From Hydra vulgaris (taxonomy: Eukaryota; Cnidaria; Hydrozoa; Anthoathecata; Hydridae): a stretch of DNA of 64,000 bases. Shown here piece by piece: positions 36,883 to 51,275 of the stretch (its first letter is position 1; each line of letters opens with the position of its first letter). The translations under genes were made by a program, and so were the position numbers. The stretch is from the NCBI RefSeq assembly GCF_038396675.1, contig NC_088921.1:21371001-21435000 (forward strand), in the 5' to 3' direction. The notes below the pieces were generated by a model, which was given only the letters and a program-made list of their open reading frames with translations, was not told the DNA's origin and did no database searches.

Positions 36883-39540
36883 TGTTACACCTTAAACATT
36901 AATAGTTTAAATAACGGAAGTAAGATAAAAACAATAATTAATAATTTCAAAAACAAGCCATATGACGTTTTTCTCATTCAGGAAACGCATTTAAGTAATA
37001 AAAACATTGTTAAAGAATGTGTGGGATAGTGATGTTTTTTACCGTTTGATACATCTCTTAACTGCAATATTATTTAAACCTAATTGTAAAAAACCACTTT
37101 TATCAGCTAATGATTCGAAACGAAATTACAACTACGTGACTATAAAAAATAACGGCATTGATTATCAAATAAATAATGTTTATGCACCATCCAATCCAAA
37201 CAAAATCTAAAAAATTTATAATAATTTTGTTTAAAGAAATAATTAATGAATTAAGCAATAAAAATGTAAATAAATTTCAAGTTGCCATGGGTGGTGATTT
37301 TTACATCAGATAAAAACAGATAAAAACAGATTCCCAGCGATTTTTCAAAGTGAATGTCTCCCTTGCAAAACATTAAAAAAGCTTTTAAACCGTTTAGATT
37401 TTAGAAACGCTTTTGAACCTTTTAGAAGGATTAAAGATACTTAGCGTGTCTTTAAACCTTACAAGCAGGAGCCGACAAACGGTATTTCCCAGTCAAGAAT
37501 CGATCGTTTCTATATCAGCAAAAAATGCAGACAAAACTTTAAAATTATTTTTGAGCCAACCATATTAACTGACCACTACAATGATTAAGTAGTGATATTA
37601 AACAATTTTTCTTGAGTCAGAAATATGGATTTTAAATAACAATTATTTAGAAAACAATAATTTCAATGCGATAATTTCAAAGAGAAGTAAAACAAGCGTT
37701 AGGACAAATAAAAGTATTAAACCACCCGTTAAAAAAACCATCAAATTTTATAAACACTTTTTTAACTTAATTAAAAAGACTTGATTGAAAGTTTAAATAA
37801 TGTTTTGTATACAGGCGAAATGACAAACTCGCAAAAAAACCATAATAACATGTATTTTAAAAAAGAAAACAAAAACGATATACACATATTGTTTACGAAT
37901 GTCAATTATAAAACTTTAACGAAAGATTTGGCTAACAGGCTCAAAGATATTTTACCTAAGATAATCCATAGTAACCAAACTTAGTGTACTAAAAACAGAA
38001 TAATATGCTATAGTCTGAATTATACAAGAGACATTATTATCATCGTAAAAAAAGCAAGTTAGACGCTTGCTTTCTTTCTATTGATCAGGTGAACGCTTTT
38101 AATAGGGTCGATTTTATGTTTAGTAGTTTCTAAACTTTTTAGATTTGGAAAAGTTTGTACATCTTTTATAAAAAAAAAATTTATTATAGTATAAATGCTA
38201 AAAACAAAAGGGTTTGTTATCGGAAAAAATAGATATTTTAGGAGGAGTATGTCAAGGTTTTCTTTAGTCAATACCTTTGTACATCATAGAGACAGAACCA
38301 TATTCATCCTAGAAAAATTTTTTGTAAAGGTATACATGTTAAAGGGAGCGAAATAAAAGTACAGCAATACGCTAATGACACGAATTTTTCTATAATCGGA
38401 GATGATTACATTAGCGAAGTAGGAAAAGCCTTAGAACTCAAACAAAAAGCAACAGGCGCTAAAATAAACCTTGCTAAAACAAACCTTGCTATATGTCAAG
38501 GTATATGGCTAGGTAAAAACATTTTAAGACAAAAGCGAGTATTTGAACAATTCGAAAAAAAAAAAACTTCTTTTAGGAACTTTTTCCACCAAATAATGCA
38601 AAATTTTAATACGAAACATACTGGAAGGAGCGTTTTAACAAAATGGAAAACTCACTGCGAAAATGGGAAAATTACAACTTGTCCATAAGACAAAAAAACA
38701 ATTATAAATCTTTTAATTATCCGTCAAGCACTGCTATTTGCTTTACAGCACCCCTATTGAGCAAATGGAGTTCTAAAAAAAAAAAATTAGTAACTTTTAA
38801 TTGGTAGGTAAAATATGTACATTAAAAAAAATAACACAACGAAAAATAATAGAGGGCGGCGCAAGAGTTAACGGCTTAACTAACAAAGTTAAGGCCATAC
38901 AACTGCAATGGGTTAGCAAAATATACAACTAAAGTATATGTGGTCCGTAGAAAGAGTCTACATACTAAATCTCCATCGAAATGTAAACCAAAACAAGTAA
39001 AAATTTGAACTATTCCTACTCAAATCAAACTGTTACTTATAACCAAATTTGAAGAAATTTTAAATCAACCTCTTTTTTTTTTAACTTAATGATAAAAACG
39101 ATCCGAAATAAGTTTTTAACTTCAAGAGAAACTTTCGTTAAAAACGATATTATACTAGTGTCCAATAATACTAAAACATTCCGGCCTGAATTTTCAAATT
39201 CATACTAGCATTGGCTTGAACGAAAAAGAATTAGAATATATTACAAAAGCTTTGCCGAGAAAATGGCATAATAAAATTCTAACGGAATGTCAAAACTATG
39301 ATTTTAAAAAATCTCTGATTCATATAGCTAAAAGGAAACCAAATTACGTTTACAGCTATTCACGATAGTTTAAACGATTACAGAATTTTAAGATCTAATT
39401 TTCGGTTTTTCTTGAATAAAAATCTAACGGAAATAGATAACAAAATAATCTTTTTTTCCAATTTGGTAAATTGTTTATTTGTTAATAGAATAAAAAAAAG
39501 CAGGCTTCGCTCATTAATGTTTATTCAGAAATTTTTTTAA
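36883..39540 (+). pseudogene. ORF2 remnant of a decayed Tx1/L1-clade LINE, copy 1 (5' part)
   Basis: Fragments in shifting frames follow ORF2 order. Endonuclease: LNINSLNN, then FLIQETHLSNKN (36970-37010), NNVYAPSNPN (about 37175), MGGDF (about 37290), ISQSRIDRFYIS (about 37490) and LTDHYND. RT: FTNVNYKTLTKDLANRLKDI (37890), a CFLSIDQVNAFNRVD block (38060-38115), and a QQYANDTNF block (38360) where YADD has become YAND. Many stops and indels make it long dead. A Tc1 relic separates it from its C-terminal part at 40700. The layout is that of the U2-targeted elements, but the sequence is a different family and no U2 lies beside it. Confidence 0.8.
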
Positions 39541-39547
39541 AGGTAGG

Positions 39548-40402
39548 TACAAAATAAGGTGTCACAAAAGTTTAAACGATTTTATTTATGATTAATTGTT
39601 TGCTAATTAATTGATAAATCCGGGGCGAAAATTTTTTTTATTTTAAATAAAGTTAAAATGAGTAGTTTACAATCAAAAAATTCATTATAACATCATCAGG
39701 CAGCTTTTAATTCATTAAAAATCAACTTGAAATATTGTAAATTTCAAATTAACGTGCAAATGGGTTGAAAATGAGTTTTTAGTGAGATCAAATGGCAGGT
39801 TATTGGTTTTGCGAGGACATAAAATCACATTAACTTTCAAGTAGGCAAAAAACTTTACGTTCCTGAATATTGCGTTCAAAAAATTAGTCCTAACCCTGAC
39901 CCTAACCCTGAACCAAAAAATTAAACCTATTGCATTAAACTTGGGAACATACCAGGGAAGTTGAGACATGCTGCGTACTGGGACCATCAGCAACCGTGAC
40001 AAAAATGGTATATTCTGAGTGAGCAGAGTCAGCTACAAGATGGGGCTTCAGCTCACTCAGACGACTCAATCAAAGAATACTTTTTGAAAAAGAAGTTCAA
40101 TGTGATCCTGGTGCCCAAGTTCACCAGATCTTAACCCAATTGAAAATATTTAGTCTTGGATCGACAATCAACTGACATATCATGAAATTGAATTAACTCA
40201 GTATTTGAAGCAAATTTTGAATGAGCACTGGTTGAAGGTACCTCACGTAATGTGCATGAAATTAGTTGAATCATTGCATATACGAGTTTATCTTTGCTAT
40301 AAAAACAAAGGAGGACACTTTTGATATTAATTTTGCTTTTTTTTCATAATTTGTTTGAATGTCGCAATTCGTTTAAACTTTTGTGCTTCTTATTTTTCCG
40401 AT
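39548..40402 (+). mobile_element. Shortened Tc1/mariner element with inverted repeats
   Basis: Ends are inverted repeats sharing AAATAAG and cacaaaagtttaaacga (left about 39550-39580, right about 40368-40395); exact ends are uncertain by a few bases. At about 855 bp it is half the usual Tc1 length. It is inserted inside the decayed LINE copy 1. A short run of CCCTAA/CCCTGA repeats lies inside it at about 39893-39915. Confidence 0.75.
39940..40326 (+). pseudogene. Tc1-like transposase C-terminal remnant
   Basis: Contains SPDLNPIENI, the hallmark around the third catalytic acidic residue of Tc1 transposases (about 40115-40150), then a SWIDNQLT segment and the usual end MKLVESLH...YKNKGGH. Stops and frame changes interrupt it, and the N-terminal DNA-binding region is missing. 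Confidence 0.8.
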
Positions 40403-40699
40403 ACGATTTTTTCTAATTGTTTTTTTTAACTAAATAATAAAATTTTTATAATATATTCATGTTCATTTCAAAGCTAATTACTTTTTCTTTAATAAATAAA
40501 AAAAACTTTAAATTGAAACCTTCGATTTCAGATTACGGTTTTTTTTTATTAAACAAAAATTAAACACACTTAATTAAATTCTGCAATCGTTTAAACATTC
40601 GTAAATAGCTGTATAAAAACCAAACTGTTTTAGCACTACACAAGTTGTTAAATAAACCAAAAAAATATTTGAACTATAAATGTTAAGAATAAAAAGTTT

Positions 40700-41493
40700 C
40701 TTTTGATAGCAAAAAAAAATATATACGAAAAAGATTGGAAACGTTTCTTTATATATCTTCATAAAAGTAATACCAACAGTAAAGCCAGCGAAATTATCTT
40801 TAAAACAGCACATTTCATATTGCCCTCCAACGACAAAATGTTTGATTTTATGATTAGAAAAGACGAACTTTGTCCACTGTACAAACTTAAAAATGAAAAT
40901 ACTGCCCACATGATGTACGAAATGCGAAAATGTACAACCACTAATTTTTTATGTTCAAAATATTTTAGATCAGCTCTACCCTCCCAAATATCGTCATTGT
41001 TAACAATTTTAAAACAATTTTTTTGGATACGATAAAAAAATACAACTCAGAGGTTTTTTTTGTCTGTTCCTTATTAGAAAGTTTTATTGGTGAGATAATT
41101 TACATAATAAAAAGTCAATTTGAAAAAACACATTCACTAAGAAATGTTTGCTAGAAAAATTTGAAAAAAAAGTTAAAAGATTATTTTCAAATGAGTTGCT
41201 TATATTAAGGCACCATAACAAGAGAAACACATAAATGAAACAAGAAAGTTTTTTAAAAAACGAAAGAATAAAATTGATAGCTGATGTTTGTGACTATTTT
41301 GTATATTTTTCAAGTTTCCTTTTTCTTCTTTCGTGTTTCTAATTTTTTTGTTTTATATGATTTTGGTTTTTTTTTATAGGGGCTTAATGGACATCTTTGA
41401 AAACGTTTTTTCGTTTATTTTCGTTTTTTAAACCTTGTTCTTATTACGAGGACGTCAGTAGTGCAATTAGCTTGATGGCGTAATAAATTACAG
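40700..41493 (+). pseudogene. ORF2 C-terminal remnant of LINE copy 1
   Basis: Frame 40703-41035 encodes YEKDWKRFFIYLHKSN...ELCPLYKLKNENTAHMMYEMRKC, a decayed C-terminal zinc-knuckle region, followed by A/T-rich sequence and the 3' end caattagcttgatggcgtaataaattaca. The same 3' end recurs at 51235-51255 (copy 3), which defines the 3' terminus of this family. It runs directly into a (TA)n tract. Confidence 0.75.
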
Positions 41494-41510
41494 TATATAT
41501 ATATATACAT

Positions 41511-41604
<94 letters not shown>

Positions 41605-41630
41605 ATAAATCAAAACGGCAGGGTTTTATA

Positions 41631-41707
<77 letters not shown>

Positions 41708-41713
41708 ATATAC
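41494..41713. repeat. (TA)n microsatellite, interrupted
   Basis: Two TA tracts (41494-41600 and 41628-41713) with a 27-bp insert (aagataaatcaaaacggcag). It lies between the 3' end of LINE copy 1 and the truncated 5' end of copy 2. Confidence 0.95.
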
Positions 41714-43540
41714 TTTTCTTGTTCAGGAAATATATTTAAATAATGAAAATACTAGTTTATTAAAAATGCGTGAAAAAGGTGATGTTTACTACTCACCAGG
41801 AGAAGTTTCGACACTCGAAACTGCAATTTTATTTAAATTTAAATGCAATTTTATTTGCTATGAAAAACCAATTTATTGTAATAATTTTTTGTAACTTGAG
41901 TAGTAGTTTAACTACGTGGCATAAAATAAATGGCAAAGATTGTTTAATAATCATTATTTATGCACCTTCAGGTCGCAGAACTTAAAGTTAAGAATGAATT
42001 TTGAAAACTACCTAATTAATGAATTTAGTAATTTAGATCTTAATGATTTTCAAACTGCGACAAGTGGTTGAGATTTTAAGATGATTTGTCGGAAAAAGTC
42101 AGATACCAAGCGGTGTTTAGAAGCAAATCCCTCTAATAAAACTTTAAAAACTTTATTAAATCTTTTAGAAACTTATTCCTCACAAACATGAATATACTTT
42201 TGCCGCCTCTAACGGCGTTTCCCATTCAAGAATAGATTGCTTTTATGTCAGTAAAAAAATGTTAACAAAACATAAAAACTTTTTTTGAGCCAACCATATT
42301 AACAAACCATAATGCTCAAGTAGTGATTCTAAACGCGAATATTATTTTTCTTTCGCGTTTAGAATCAGAAATATGGGTTTAAAATAATAAGAATTTAAAA
42401 AATGAACAATTTGATAGTTTCATAAATGCGGTTTGGAACAATTGTAGGGAGCAAAAGTATATTTACGTAAATGTTAAGGACAAAAGGGTAGCGGGTAAAG
42501 AAAACAATAAAGTTATTTCAAAAAAGTTTTGCAAGAAACTAAAGCAAACAAAGAGCAAAAGAGAATTTAAAATTATGAAGTTATTTAGGAACGATCTATA
42601 AATGCAGATCAAAAAATTACACTAAAATTAAAACTTGAAGCTTTTGAAAGTGAAATCCGAAGGCACGGATAATAAGAGTGAAAATTCAGTGGAGATTAGG
42701 AGTTTGCTCCAATTTTTTTTGATCTAAAAAATAAAAACTAGCTCAGCAATATCTCTGAAAAAACGACGGTCAAAATCGAACCAAAGGAAGTTTAACTAAA
42801 ATATGAACATTTTTATAGAAATTTTTACTAGTATAAAAAAAATGATAAACCTTCTTAGAAATTTTTGTAAAGATCAAGTAAAAGCTTTTGATAGGAAAGA
42901 TTTTTTGTATGGTAGATTGAAGCATTTTGGATTTGGAAAGATTTTTACATCTTTTGTGAAAATAATTTATAATAAGATAAATGCTGAAACAAAAATAAAC
43001 GGTTTGTTATTACAACAAATGGATACTTTAAGAGAAGTATGGCAAAGTTTTTTTATTTAATATAAATTCTCATTTTTAAGGTAAAATTGGAAGAAAAAAC
43101 AAAAATATTAAAGGTATACAAATTGAAGGAAGAGAAACAAAAATATAACAATAAATTTTTTTTAAGCTGAGATAATTTCATAAAAGAAGTAAGGGATGCT
43201 TTGAAGCTCAGTCAAAATGCCACATGCGTTAAAATAGCCCTTACCAAGTGTCAAGGTTTTGTGGTTAGGTAAAAATATTTTCAAATACATAAATGAGTTT
43301 TAAAATTTCAATTGGGAGGAGATCACTTTAAAAAGTTTGGGAATATTTTTTTCAAATAACACAAACTTTCAATACAAACCTATTAGAAGAAGCGTTTTAA
43401 AAACACTGATAGCGAAGATGAGAAAACTACAAACAGTTCTTAAAAAGCAAAAAAACAATTACAAACACCTTAATCATTTTTCAAGCAAAACATTTGGCTT
43501 TTCAAGCACCTCTACTTAGCAAAGAAATTCTGAAATAAAA
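41714..43540 (+). pseudogene. Decayed Tx1/L1-clade LINE, copy 2, 5'-truncated
   Basis: Begins within the endonuclease at a [10 protein letters not shown] block matching IQETHLSNKN of copy 1, with the (TA)n directly upstream. Further blocks: IIYAPSGRRT (41955-41980), SHSRIDCFYVS (about 42220-42255), DQVKAFDRKDFLYGRLKHFG (42870-42930, motif A with one lost residue), and an NFQYKPIRRSVLKT frame (43337-43519) that parallels copy 1. All are broken by stops. It is followed by the 3' end of a minus-strand LINE. Confidence 0.75.
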
Positions 43541-43875
43541 TAAAGGCAAGGCAAAGAAATAATAGTTTTTTAAAATATGTAAAATATGTAAGATAAAATA
43601 TGTAGACTAGAGTGTTTACATTTTAACAACACATATTTCATATATACGTATATATATATTTTAAACGTCTTCGCTTCCAACAAGGCTGCAACAACCACTA
43701 ATTAAAGTTGGAAGTTGTTGGAAGAGAAAAGATGAACATTGTAGAGCAAGATAACGATTGACGGACAACTTAAAATTGCAAATTATATAAATCAGGAAAG
43801 CAAGATAAAGGAAGCGAATTCCAAAGAACCGATGTTCGAGGAAAAAAACTAGACGAATAAAATTTTTTGGAGCAC

Positions 43876-45125
43876 TTAGGAACAGTCACAGAAAAAAGGA
43901 CGAGACTTTATTGAATAACGAGTAACACAAGAATGAGTTTTATTAGATGGCACAAGAAACACTAGTTCTTTAGAGCAGTGCCCATTACAGAATTTGTAGA
44001 AAAGCGAAAGAGAAGCAACATTACGACGGTATGATAATGGTTTGAGTTTGGCTGCAAGAGCAGGTACAACTATGTTTACAATGCGTTTTTGCACCTTGTC
44101 TAAAAGAGAAAGGGCATTATTAGAAGATCCGCCCCAGATATGGCAACAGTATTCCATACAAGGCCGGATTTGAGATTATTAGAGATAGAGAATAGAATCC
44201 AAAGTAAGAAAGTGTCGAGCTTGATAAAGAGATGCAACCTTAGCAGATAATAACTTTGCAACTAATTTGATATATGATTTCCAAGAAAGATTGAAAGTAA
44301 GAGTTAATCCTGGTAGATGAAGAGTAGATGACTTATCGAGTAAATCACCGTTCATAAATATAGAAAGATCTAAAATATTGCGATAACGATTGGCTAAAAA
44401 AAATTGAGTTTTATCTGTATTGAAAGCACCAGCCACTGTGAGCCCCATGCTGAGCAGAAGCTGCCATCCTTTCAAGTTCGAATGTCCCTCCAAGCATTAA
44501 GAGAGTGGTGCTTTCTTATCACGACAAGAATAAATGGTTGCATCATCAGCAAACAATGCCATCTTAAATGTGAGAATATCTAGAAGATCGTTATAGTAAA
44601 TTAAAAAGAGTATAGGGCCAAGGATAGAATCTTGGGGAACCCCTGAAGTTACAAAATAAGAAAAAGAGTGCTGTACATTGAGGACAACTTTTATGCAACG
44701 ATTGGAAAGGAAAGATTCAATAATCTTAAAGATGTTGCCAGATACACCATTTGAAGAAAGCTTATGGAGAAGACCAGCATGCCAAGCTTATTGAAAAGCT
44801 TTTGAAATGTCAAGAGCGATGGTCTTACATCTCCACCTTTACCTAATGCATGGTAAAACCTATTGGTTATTACTGTTAGCAAATCAGCTGTTAAACGAGA
44901 AAATTGAAATCCATATTAATGGTCATAAAGCAAGTTATTACATTCAAGATGAGAATTTAGGTGTTTCCTAATTAAAGATTCAAAAACCTTGGTTATGATA
45001 GGAAAATGGCTAATGGGACGCTAGTTAGTCAAATCAGATCGCTCTCCAGAATTTTTGAAGAGAGGGATAACAGATGCCGCTTTCCAGCAAGCTGGAAAAC
45101 AAGACTCTGATAAGCACTTGTTAAA
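43876..45125 (-). pseudogene. RT and C-terminal part of the minus-strand LINE
   Basis: RT fragments from the LFNKCLSESCF region down to LAKMALFADDATIYSCRDKKA-like sequence (about 44560-44510, read in a shifted frame), then FNTDKTQFFLANRYRNI, LPGLTLTFNLSWKSYIK and the conserved C-terminus with VQKRIVN and SLSLFYKFCNGHC. Frameshifts and stops separate these blocks. Confidence 0.8.
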
Positions 45126-45127
45126 TA

Positions 45128-46803
45128 CAGTGTCTCAAAAAATTATCCGACTAAACACTTTTTTAAATATTTTTCCTAAAAAAAGTGCTGTATTTTCGTA
45201 AATTTAGACTTTTTTGGTAAACTCAAGATTAATAAAAATAAAAGAACATGTTTTTAAATATATTTTTTTTATTTCAATGTAAAATATGAATCACAAAGTT
45301 TTCAGTCTTTAAATAAATGAACTTAGGTCGTTTTTTTATTGTCAAAAAAATATTCGACCAAACGCATTATTTGTTCCATAATAAATTATTATATAACAAA
45401 ACAATTATTTTAATACTTTGTTGGGCCTCCCTTTGCTTGGATTGTGGATTACAGCTTCTTGACGTCTTGGCATTGATTCAACTAAAGATTTTGTTTCTTC
45501 TGATTCAATCTTTTCCCAGGCTTCTTCAATTGCCACTTTGAGGTTTTCTTTTTTGGAAAACGACCGATCTCCAATTTTTTGGTCTTCAATTTCCCACAAA
45601 TGTTCAATGGGATTAAGGACCGGTGATTGTGCAGGCCATTATTTTCGAGCAGCTACTCCTTTGTTTTAGTGGCACAATGCTTGGGATCGTTATCTTGCTG
45701 AAATGTAAAATCAGATCCTAGCCGAAGTTTTCGAGCAGATGACTACAAATTTTGCTTTAATATGTTTCTGTATTGCACCTGATCCATTATAGTATCAATA
45801 AATTGGAGTTTTCCAACACCCTTCCAAGCCATTGAACCCCATACCATCACGTTACCGCCACCATAATTACAGTTCCTCTCACGCAGCTTAATTCGTAGGC
45901 TTCTCCAAACTTTTTGGGCTCCGTCAGATGACTTTAAGTTGAATTTCGATTCGTCGCTCCACAGGATCTTTTTCCAAAAACTTAACGGCATGTTTTTGAA
46001 CTTCTTACAAACTCCAATCTTCTTTTCATGTGTTTCTTGTTCAAATATGGTTTATTACGCACAAGTCGTCCTTGAAATCCCTGGTCTCGGATACGATTTC
46101 TGATTGTCTGATGGGATTATTTGATTCCATAATTCTCTTCAGCTTGCTCAGCCAGTTTTCAAGCAGAAATGAAGCGATTTTTCTTGACTTGTATAATTAA
46201 GTTTCTATCAAAACTCTTAGAAGTCTTTTTTTTGCGACCCTGGCCTTCTGTTGTGGCTGTCGTTCCGATCAAATTATACTTCTTCATTATGTCGGATACT
46301 GTATTATGAGGAATTCCAGTCTCTTGCTGCACCTGACGATAGGTTTTACCCTGATTGACTAGATCGACAGCTAAATTTCTCTGAGAAACATTCTAGTGAC
46401 GTTTACCTCCAACCAATTTACTTAAAAAAACATTAAACCTTTTTTTTATACAAAACTTTTTTTTTACTACAAAAAAACAGTTTTTTGTTATCAATTTCAT
46501 TAATTGTATAAAAATTTGCTAAAATATTTCAATTTCACATAAAATTAATTAAACTTACATAAATATGGCTTGGTCAGATAATTTTTTTACAAGCTTATTC
46601 AGTACTAAGTTTCTTTTAGGTCAAATAATAAACCAACTGAAGCATGAATCAAATATAATGAACGCTTAATAACATAAATTCCCAATAGAATTAAAATGAC
46701 AGACAAAATAAGTATCGCTATTCATTGTTTTTAGTATAATTTAGAGCGTAAACATTTTTTATTGGGAAAAACTTTTTTGGTCGGATAATTTTTTGAGACA
46801 CTG
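45128..46803 (-). mobile_element. Tc1-like DNA transposon (1676 bp) with perfect ends and TA duplication
   Basis: Starts cagtgtctcaaaaaattatc (45128) and ends with its inverted complement gataattttttgagacactg (46803), flanked by TA at 45126-45127 and 46804-46805. Length is typical for Tc1. It interrupts the RT of the minus-strand LINE; joining the flanks restores a continuous LINE sequence, so the LINE is older. Confidence 0.95.
45405..46440 (-). pseudogene. Tc1-like transposase, frameshifted
   Basis: Minus strand, in order: helix-turn-helix region NLAVDLVNQGKTYRQVQQ and GIPHNTVSDIMKKY (about 46395-46285), second HTH around SHQTIRNRIRDQGFQGR (about 46115-46065), DDE region ILWSDESKFNL (about 45970-45935) and VMVWGSMAWKGVGKL (about 45855-45810), and the end ESMPRRQEAVI (about 45480-45440). 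Several frameshifts and stops are present, so it is not autonomous. Confidence 0.85.
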
Positions 46804-46805
46804 TA

Positions 46806-48239
46806 GTTATAAAAGTTTACTAGCTCCGGAGAACGCTTCTGCAAGACAATAACAGGTATGTTGTCCGGACCAAAAGCTGTAGAATAGACTAGGCAAGATC
46901 AACCAGTTTGTTGGCAATATCAGGTAGAACGCAACAAGTGGAACGCAACAAGAGATGATTTTGATGAAAAGTTTTTAGCAAACAATTCAGCTTTGTCTTT
47001 AGGTTAGGTGACAAACTCTGAACCATACAAGAGAGGTGAACTAAGATTTGCCCTTAATATTAATACTATTAATTTTGCCCTTAATATTAATACTATTTAA
47101 TATTATTATTATCCAGAAGTCAAGAACTAGTTTTCTAGATGAAGCACGAGGGTTCGTGACCTGAAAATAGCGGGCTTTGGCGTTAGACAAACCATTTTAC
47201 AACGGTTCTAGTAGTAACAAACGTTGGTTTTCTAGAGAAATTCTTTGTGCATAGATATGGAAGTAACGGTTTCGATTGGCAATCGCAGCAGCACAGTGTG
47301 AGGAAAGCCATAGAGGAGAGTGAGGCTCTGACCTGGAATTGTCGAGAATCCAGCATAGAATTCTATGCCAGCCTGATTCCACGAAGTTATGAAGAAGCAC
47401 ATTTGTCAACAGGAAGAAAAAAGATTTCTACCCAAGGGCCATCACGAAAAAAATCACGGAAAGAATCCCAGTCAGCTTAAAGGTAGCTGTAAGAGGTACG
47501 ATAATAGTGTGATTTCAGGTGATTATGGAGAATGAAGTATTAGTTTTAGAGAGATCAAACTATGATCATAAGCATTTAATGGTGAATGTGGAGAAACTGA
47601 GCACTGACTAGGATCAGAAACAAGACATCAGTTAAGTCGAGAAGGTAAATAATTCGGGTTGTCTGGAAAGCGAGTTAAAAAGTTGACTATTTGAGTTAGA
47701 AATTGAGAAAAGGAAAAACTTGTGGGCTTTAATGTCTGCAGAATGACTGACACTAGAGCTAAGCCATTCGGAGTGGTGAACATTAAATTGACTGACAACT
47801 ATATTAGCTGATGGATGAAGAGAGAGGGTCAATTTGATCAGAAATAACATCAAAAAGAGTGCAGTCTTGAGATGAAGAAGAGCAATATAGAACAAAGAGA
47901 AAAGCGAAAAGTGAAGTGATGCTAAACGAAAGCACATGAAAGAATAGTCTGTGGGTTCAAACCTTGTTTCATGACAAACGGCGAGTTCTTACGGTTGTAA
48001 ATGCCCAGGCTAAGCATCTGACTATTGGAGTCTTTATGAATTAAAGAAAGATAATCATCAACACTAAGATCGCAAGATGAAAAAGCCGAACTCAAATTAG
48101 TCTCACATACAGCAAGTAGGTATGGTAAACTTTGCAAAAGATAAGACTCAACAAAAGAAAAATTACTTCGAAGACCACGAATATTAGTGAATGATAGGTT
48201 TAGAGAACTAGGTGATGATGATGGTTTTTTGTGTTTCAT
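46806..48239 (-). pseudogene. Endonuclease part of the minus-strand LINE
   Basis: The best frame is 47922-48239, with SFTNIRGLRSN, LLAVCETNL and a DLSVDDYLSLIHKDSNS block, the usual N-terminus of a CR1/Jockey endonuclease. The next frame, 47632-47937, carries on with HPSANIVVSQFNVHHSEWL, where a GDFN motif has become SQFN. The rest down to 46806 is linker and RT start in mixed frames. Confidence 0.78.
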
Positions 48240-48240
48240 A

Positions 48241-49815
<1,575 letters not shown>

Positions 49816-49989
49816 TATACCCACCCAATATAACGTATCAATTTGCTCAAATAGCCTAACATTAATGTATGATTGATGTGGTTTTTTATTAATTAAATCA
49901 ATTAACAATATATTCAATTAATATACATAAACACTTATTCACTTACGCTATATTGTTTCAAAAGTTTTATAAAAAGTATTAAAAGTCAA

Positions 49990-51275
49990 CACCAAAATGT
50001 CGTTACTTGAAAAAAAATCAACACCAAATTGTCGTTACAAAAACACAACAAAAAATTCAGAGTTTAACAAACAAGCCAAGGGCTATCCAATTCATAATGT
50101 AAGCAAAGTTTCCAAGGAAAATATATATAAACCTTGGAAAGATGCCTTTTTTTTACATAATAAATCTCCAAAGAAATGAAAATCAAACCAAACACACTTT
50201 TGAAACTATCCCTACGCAGATCAAACTACAACCCCCTTTTTACTCTCAGCTATTAGTTATTTGGTATAGTTTAAAACAGAAGTATAGTGTAACTATAACC
50301 AAATATTAAAGAAATTTTGAATCAACATCTTTTTTTTAATCTAATAATTAAAAAGATTCCAATTAAGTTTTTAACATTTCTACATCATAAAAGCAAAATC
50401 TCCTTTTTGTATAGACAAAATGAAAACAAAATATGTATATAAGAAGCTAATTGTTAAAACTCTTTATAAATTGTTAAATGAACCACTAAAAACACTGAAT
50501 TAAAAATTTCATGAATGGGAGGCATCTTTTAAAAACATGGAATATATAAATGAAGAAGATTGGAAACAATTCTTTTTAAATCTTTATAATAGAAACACAA
50601 TATATCCTAGAAAAGACAAATTTGTCCACAGCGCAAACTTAAAAATGAAATACTGCCCACATGATGTATGTGTATAAATGCAGCCACTAATATTGCATGT
50701 TTTAGATATCTTAGACCAGCTCTACCCTTCTGAATACCCTCATATCAACAATTTTAAATTCATTTTATATAGATAGGACAAAAATGCAGCTCCGGGTTTT
50801 TTTGGCTGTTTGTTGTGAGAAAGTTTTATAAATGATAAATATTTTAACAGATTGAATTATTATTTTGAAAATAAAATACTTACTAAAAAATTTCTATTCG
50901 AAAAATCTGATAAAAAGTTAAAAAATTGTTTACAATTAAGTTACTTATGTTGACACAAAAAAATGAAGAAGACAAACTTAAAAATGAAATTAGAAATATT
51001 ATTAACAAAGGAAGATTAAATTTGATAGAAGATGGTTGTGACAACTTCGTAAATTTTTTAATTTTTCTTACTTCTATTTTTTATTTTTTTTGTTCTTTTT
51101 TTATATTTTTATGGAGTTTGTATAATCATATACTGGTCCAATGAACATCTTTATAAAAGTACCTTTTTTTTCGTTTATTGTTTTTTTTGACGATTTAACT
51201 TTGTATATGTTTTGACGATATCAGTATGGCAACTAGCCTGACGGAATAAATTACATTACAAAAAAAAATAAAAGA
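49990..51275 (+). pseudogene. Decayed Tx1/L1-clade LINE, copy 3 (3' part)
   Basis: Parallels copy 1 from 38930 to 41493 without the Tc1 insertion: a GYPIHNVSKVSKENIYKPW frame (49997-50179), the noncoding match around aaattttgaatcaacatc (50310), NEEDWKQFFLNLYNRN (about 50550-50590), a zinc-knuckle relic DKFVHSANLKMKYCPHD (about 50615-50665), and the same 3' end ggcaactagcctgacggaataaattaca followed by an A-rich tail (51255-51290). Long dead. Confidence 0.75.

Larger units (their letters stand above)
43670..48240 (-). mobile_element. Minus-strand APE-type LINE (Jockey/CR1 group), split by a Tc1 element
   Basis: Read on the minus strand: endonuclease start (48239 to about 47920, NIRGLRSNFSFVESYL, AVCETNLSS), a middle part (47937-47197), RT start GPDNIPVIVLQK (about 46900-46830), the Tc1 insertion at 45128-46803, RT continuing with KCLSESCFPACWKAASVIP (about 45120-45065), then RPISHFPIITK, LF..NDLLD...FLTSG blocks, and the C-terminal end EYCCHIWGGSSNNALSLLDK (44157-43876). 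The frame is broken in several places. The element is of CR1/Jockey type, lacking the CCHC of the Tx1 elements. The ends are approximate. Confidence 0.82.
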
